Positions 60,424 to 64,000 of a DNA stretch of 64,000 bases are shown in pieces. The notes under the pieces were generated by a model. The model saw only the letters and a program-made list of their open reading frames with translations, did not search any database and was not told the origin of the DNA. Where the stretch lies: the NCBI GenBank assembly GCA_900142905.1, contig FSRV01000002.1:1-64000 (forward strand). The letters run 5' to 3'. The stretch comes from Burkholderia sp. GAS332 (GTDB taxonomy: Bacteria > Pseudomonadota > Gammaproteobacteria > Burkholderiales > Burkholderiaceae). Within the stretch, counting starts at the first letter, position 1, and each line of letters opens with the position of its first letter. The position numbers and the translations under genes were made by a program.

Positions 60424-60735
60424 CTAGAGCGGCAGGAACAAGCTGATTCCCGGTGCCTCTTGCGGTGCATAGACTAGAGGCGGTGCTCCGTAGCCTCCAT
60501 AGCCATAGTTCGGATCGCCGTAAGCGCGGCCATTGCGCTGATGATCGTCATGCCGATACGCCTGGCGTGGGGCAGCATGGTTCTGGCCATGCTGCTGGCC
60601 GCCGTGGTGAGTCTCTTCCGCTTGCAGAGGCGCTGTTGTGACGAGACAGGCGATCGATAACGCGAGGCCAAGTGCGCTCAAAAATCGTGCCCTCATCGCG
60701 CCCTTGTCAGGCGTGCGGGTGATTGAAGTTTTCAT
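60424..60735 (-). CDS. Small exported His-rich protein
   Basis: A 103-aa protein (start 60735, AAGGA upstream; MRARFLSALGLALSIACLVT from 60696 is an alternative start). A signal peptide, cleavage near PLQAEE, precedes a His/Gln/Tyr-rich part (HHGGQQHGQNHAAPRQAYRH, then YGDPNYGYGGYG). It recalls RcnB-like periplasmic proteins, but no domain is clear. Same strand as the lipoprotein gene downstream. Confidence 0.65.
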   Translation of the reverse strand: MKTSITRTPDKGAMRARFLSALGLALSIACLVTTAPLQAEETHHGGQQHGQNHAAPRQAYRHDDHQRNGRAYGDPNYGYGGYGAPPLVYAPQEAPGISLFLPL

Positions 60736-60818
60736 GGTGTATTCCTTGGTTCGAACCGGCGCTCACGCGGTAGTGCGCGGCGCGGGTTCGGCTGCCGACT
60801 GCGTGGCGCGGCCCCGGA

Positions 60819-61301
60819 TCATCCCCTCTTCGCCGCATGGTGGGTGTCGCTGCGGAAAATCAGATCGGCATTGTGCTTCTGCGTATCCGACATGCTGTTG
60901 TAAAGCGCCTCGAAGGCTGACGTGAGTTTCTTGATACCGTCTGCATGAGCATCGACAACCTGACCATAAGATCGGAGGTCCTCGACCGCGCTCATGTTGT
61001 TGGCGTTAGCCATGCGGGATTGCCTGAGCGAATCCATCGTGCCGGCGTTGTCGCGCATGACCTGCGCAACCGGTTGCCAGAGGGTTTCCTGGTCAGCAGT
61101 GATCTGAAGCCTCGCATGAAGGTTGTTGATGCGGGTATCGACCGGGGTATGGGCCGCCACGGTCATGACATGCGCGCTTGCCTGAGTCTGCCCTGGCGTG
61201 GCGGCGCTTGCCGGAGCGGCGAGCGTTGCGATGGCGAGCAGCAGTACTGCCGCGAGTGCCGGCATGGGCCGGCATTGGAATGGGGTGGTCGTTCGCTTCA
61301 T
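60819..61301 (-). CDS. Spy/CpxP-like periplasmic protein (LTXXQ type)
   Basis: A 160-aa protein from MKRTTTPFQCRPMPALAAVL (61301), with GGGAGAG upstream. A signal peptide, cleavage near ASAATP, precedes an all-helical domain: HARLQITADQETLWQPVAQV and, near the end, MSDTQKHNADLIFRSDTHH, both Spy/CpxP-like. Such proteins act as periplasmic chaperones or envelope-stress sensors. Confidence 0.75.
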   Translation of the reverse strand: MKRTTTPFQCRPMPALAAVLLLAIATLAAPASAATPGQTQASAHVMTVAAHTPVDTRINNLHARLQITADQETLWQPVAQVMRDNAGTMDSLRQSRMANANNMSAVEDLRSYGQVVDAHADGIKKLTSAFEALYNSMSDTQKHNADLIFRSDTHHAAKRG

Positions 61302-61521
61302 GGTTTCTCTCCCGGGGAATTCGGTCAGGGATCGAATTGCCTGCAAGGTACCAATGCAGCGAGCGCACTGCGAGCGAATCCGATTGAACAAACTACTTAT
61401 GCCAACATTCCCCATGGAGGTCTGTCCGATGGCGGACGTTTGCGTGCAAGGTAGCGGGACGCCGTGCGTGGGGTTCTGCAGGAATGGCGGTTAGACGTCG
61501 CGTGGACGTGGGGCGGAGTCT

Positions 61522-61620
61522 GGTACGGGATCGTACCGACCTTTCTCGGCCACTTGCCGACATCGTGCCCGTTTGGGGTCGGTTCCGCACTTGTACGGCA
61601 CCGTACCGACCTCTATCGGC
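61522..61620. repeat. Two 29-bp repeats with palindromic GTAC cores
   Basis: GGTACGGGATCGTACCGACC... (61522-61550) and TGTACGGCACCGTACCGACC... (61592-61620) share 24 or more of 29 bases and lie 70 bases apart. Each contains an inverted repeat (GGTACG/CGTACC; GTACGG/CCGTAC). They lie in the 658-base gap 61302-61959, between the Spy-like gene (start 61301) and the 93-aa gene. The rest of that gap shows no gene. Confidence 0.5.
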
Positions 61621-61959
61621 GTTAAGTGCACCGTGGTTGCAGACGCCTTGAGTCTCTCATCCAAAGGCGCTCGAGATACCCTCGCGCAGTATGATTTTCT
61701 TTGATCGCTCGCCCGGGCCGCCCCCTCCAGCATGGCGTGGCCATCATGCCCACAATCCGGCAACACTATTTCTTTCCGCCACGCTCGTGGCGCAGACAGT
61801 CACTGTGCTGTTCGACACGCTTTCCCGACCTGGCGCACCACGGGATCGAAGACCGGATGGTCGAGAAGCTGCCGGCAAAGAGAGCGCGATCAGTCGAATT
61901 CGCTCAGGAAATCGAGTCCCAACAAACACGCGAGCCCACATTGACCGAAGGAGATCACC

Positions 61960-62241
61960 ATGTTCAAAAAGGTGCTTAATGCCGAGCAGATCCAGCAGGA
62001 AGTCCATAGGCGGGTACTACTGAAGCCGCCGGCGTCCGGCTATCCCTGGGAAGTCTCTTTGCCCTTGCCCAAAGCGCATGCACCGGATGCCGAAGCGCGG
62101 AACTGGGATATTGAAACGGTAGGTCGCGCCGGCTATAGCGCGTATGTACGGCACGTAGTGGATGAGGCGAGGAAAGAATTCCTGCTGTCCGACGCGGCCG
62201 AGCGCGATGAGATCATTGCCGATTCTTTCGCTCATAGTTAG
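61960..62241 (+). CDS. 93-aa hypothetical protein
   Basis: ATG 61960 with GAAGGAGA upstream. MFKKVLNAEQIQQEVHRRVL, then PWEVSLPLPKAHAPDAEARN and YVRHVVDEARKEFLLSDAAE. It looks soluble; I do not recognise a domain. Its strong translation signal and codon pattern make it a real gene. Confidence 0.7.
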   Translation: MFKKVLNAEQIQQEVHRRVLLKPPASGYPWEVSLPLPKAHAPDAEARNWDIETVGRAGYSAYVRHVVDEARKEFLLSDAAERDEIIADSFAHS

Positions 62242-62379
62242 GGCGTTTACCGATACCGTACAGACACATCGCATCCGACGTGCAACCATGAACCTCTGCG
62301 CTGCATGCAGTCACACCAGGAAAAATCGCGTGCCTTGCCTCGATCCCGAATCCGCCGGATTGTCCAGAGCATTCACACC

Positions 62380-64000
62380 ATGTCAGACATTCGCCTCTCT
62401 GAAGCGGGTGGGAGCGCAGACGTGCAGCTTCCTGTGCCGGTTCGCGCGCCCCATCAGGCTGCCGTCAACTTCGCCGTCGTAGGGTTAGGCGCGTCGGCTG
62501 GCGGCCTCGACGCTTGCCGCAAACTTGTCGATGCGCTACCCGCTGCGACTGGGATGGCCTATATCCTGGTCCAGCACCTCGACCCGGATCACGAAAGTCT
62601 GATGGTTGAACTGATTGCGGACCACACGTCGATGACCGTCCTGCAGGCCGTCGATGGGATGCGACTGGAGCACGAACACCTTTACATCATTCCGCCCGGG
62701 ACCTATCTTGCGGTGCGTGGCGGGACCTTGCAGCTTTCGACACCCGAGGCGCCGCACGGCGCGCGTTTGCCGTTCGATTTTCTGCTGCAGTCACTCGCGA
62801 AGGAATACGGTCCGCGCGCCGTCTGCGTGGTCCTTTCCGGCACCGGCGCGGATGGGAGTATCGGCCTGAGGGCCGTGAAACAGGCGGGCGGGTTCGTGAT
62901 CGCGCAGGATCCCGACGAGGCCGGCTATGACGGCATGCCGCGCAATGCCATTGCGACAGGGGCGGTTGATCGGGTGTTGCTTGCGGCCGCGATCCCTGGG
63001 GCATTGATTCAATACGACGAACAGCTATCCGCGCGGTTGCCCGAGCATCTGGAGTTACAGGATATTCAACCGGACGCGGTGAGTCATGGCGATACCGTCA
63101 ACCGGATCGTCAAACTTCTGCGCAGCAAGACTGCCTACGACTTCACGCTCTACAAGCCGGGCACGCTGGAGCGGCGCATCGAGCGGCGCATGGGCATGGA
63201 AGGCGTCGACGCCGGTGACATGGCGCGCTATCTCGACATTCTCGAGAGCGCGCCGCAGGAATGCAACTTGCTCGCCAAGGACCTGTTGATCAATGTGACC
63301 CGATTCTTTCGGGATCCGAAGGTCTACGATTTTCTCAGCGAAGTAATCGTTCCGGATCTGATCTCCGGCCATCCCGTCGACCAGCCGCTGCGCATCTGGA
63401 CGGCCGGTTGCAGCACGGGAGAGGAAACCTATTCGCTGACCATCCTGTTTCTCGAGCAGATTGCGGCAGCCGGGAGCAACCTCAAGCTGCAGGTCTTCGC
63501 TTCGGATGTCGATCCCGACGCGATAGCGGGGGCCCGTGAAGGTCACTACCCGCAAGCGATCGAAGCCGACGTCTCCCAGGCGCGTCTAAGCCGGTTCTTT
63601 TCAAAGGACGAACATGGCTACCGGGTATTGCCGGAGCTGCGGGCAGCGGTCGTATTTACGGTTCAGGATGTCCTTGCCGATCCGCCGTTCTCGCGTCTCG
63701 ATCTCGTCTCCTGTCGTAACCTGCTGATCTATTTGCGCGCCGAAGCTCAGGACAAGGTGATCTCGCTGTTTCACTTCGCCCTTCGGGAAGGGGGCGTTCT
63801 GCTGCTTGGCAACTCGGAGACCCCGGGGCACGTCGACGGCCGGTTCGAGGTCGTCTCGCGCTCGGCACGCGTCTACCGGCACATCGGGCATGGCCGCCCC
63901 GGCGAATTTGGCTTCCTGACGCGTATTGCGGGTGGGACGCGCCGCATGGTTGCGACAGGGGGAAGGGTGGACGTCGAGGGCAAGGCGCTATCGTTTAGCG
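62380..64000 (+). CDS. CheB-CheR methylesterase/methyltransferase fusion, cut by the window end
   Basis: From ATG 62380 (MSDIRLSEAGGSADVQLPVP), open to the end of the window (540 codons). The CheB domain (about 30-220) has VGLGASAGGLDACRKLV (Ser), VQHLDPDHESLM (His) and VLSGTGADGSIGLRA (Asp). CheR follows: LYKPGTLERRIERRMG, WTAGCSTGEETYSLTILFLE (SAM site), FASDVDPDAIAGAREG and SCRNLLIYL. Such fusions continue with coiled-coil, PAS and often histidine kinase domains, so this is likely a signalling protein, not the main chemotaxis pair. No ribosome site is clear. The ACCGTACAGAC box at 62255 lies upstream. Confidence 0.9.
   Translation, partial: MSDIRLSEAGGSADVQLPVPVRAPHQAAVNFAVVGLGASAGGLDACRKLVDALPAATGMAYILVQHLDPDHESLMVELIADHTSMTVLQAVDGMRLEHEHLYIIPPGTYLAVRGGTLQLSTPEAPHGARLPFDFLLQSLAKEYGPRAVCVVLSGTGADGSIGLRAVKQAGGFVIAQDPDEAGYDGMPRNAIATGAVDRVLLAAAIPGALIQYDEQLSARLPEHLELQDIQPDAVSHGDTVNRIVKLLRSKTAYDFTLYKPGTLERRIERRMGMEGVDAGDMARYLDILESAPQECNLLAKDLLINVTRFFRDPKVYDFLSEVIVPDLISGHPVDQPLRIWTAGCSTGEETYSLTILFLEQIAAAGSNLKLQVFASDVDPDAIAGAREGHYPQAIEADVSQARLSRFFSKDEHGYRVLPELRAAVVFTVQDVLADPPFSRLDLVSCRNLLIYLRAEAQDKVISLFHFALREGGVLLLGNSETPGHVDGRFEVVSRSARVYRHIGHGRPGEFGFLTRIAGGTRRMVATGGRVDVEGKALSFS

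Overview
The window looks like the chromosome of a GC-rich betaproteobacterium of the Burkholderiaceae, most likely Paraburkholderia or Caballeronia. The evidence is the family mix: many LysR, IclR and AraC regulators, DUF4148 and DUF3309 small proteins, ACS-type MFS carriers, an OprB porin, and both Kdp and Kup potassium uptake. This placement rests on remembered family distribution, not on a search. No rRNA, tRNA or CRISPR array was seen.

Layout. 0.1-9 kb: three LysR regulators, an aldo/keto reductase, and an operon of class III CoA-transferase, enoyl-CoA hydratase and MFS carrier; then DUF4148 and lipocalin-like genes and a sedolisin fragment. 9.3-9.8 kb: a gene-poor stretch with a sigma70-like promoter, a 21-codon upstream ORF and several perfect hairpins, leading to an OprB porin at 9.85 kb. 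11.3-16.5 kb: a decaying area with an NHL-type protein broken by a stop codon, a coupled anti-sigma/DUF1571 pair with no sigma factor, and a glycine-zipper gene that seems to have lost both ends. 16.8-22.1 kb: a kdp operon with two tiny membrane proteins (one is KdpF), an enlarged KdpC and no kdpDE. 22.4-26.6 kb: IclR, FAD dehydrogenase and MFS. 26.7-32 kb: an iron block (bacterioferritin, ferredoxin, ECF sigma factor, TonB siderophore receptor, AraC, candidate Fur box). 32.4-35 kb: a FecR/OmpA/CHASE2 operon. 35.2-39.1 kb: a two-domain Asp/Glu racemase, a dicarboxylate/amino-acid symporter and LysR. 39.2-40.8 kb: hipBA with a phased operator array.

41-46 kb: a thioredoxin-like protein, a GFA-family protein, a 40-aa protein, an OmpR-type two-component system and a Tat-exported alpha/beta hydrolase. 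Three copies of a 75-76 bp element lie in the promoter regions of this block. 46.4-48.1 kb: a (Gly-Gly-Ser)n exported protein. 48.6-50.15 kb: an IS200/IS605-type element with intact TnpB and a truncated TnpA. 50.3-54.5 kb: two orphan binding proteins, a P1-family (DmpA-like) aminopeptidase and a LuxR-type regulator. 54.8-58.3 kb: Kup followed at once by a DUF2235 lipase-like protein. 58.4-62.3 kb: small exported or membrane proteins of stress type with a Crp/Fnr regulator and recurring CCGTAC motifs. The window ends inside a CheB-CheR fusion gene.

The strongest candidates for something undescribed are the three-copy 76-bp element next to the two-component system, the structured leader with an upstream ORF at 9.3-9.6 kb, the phased operator array of hipBA, the kdp operon with its extra small protein and enlarged KdpC, and the output-less CHASE2 operon.
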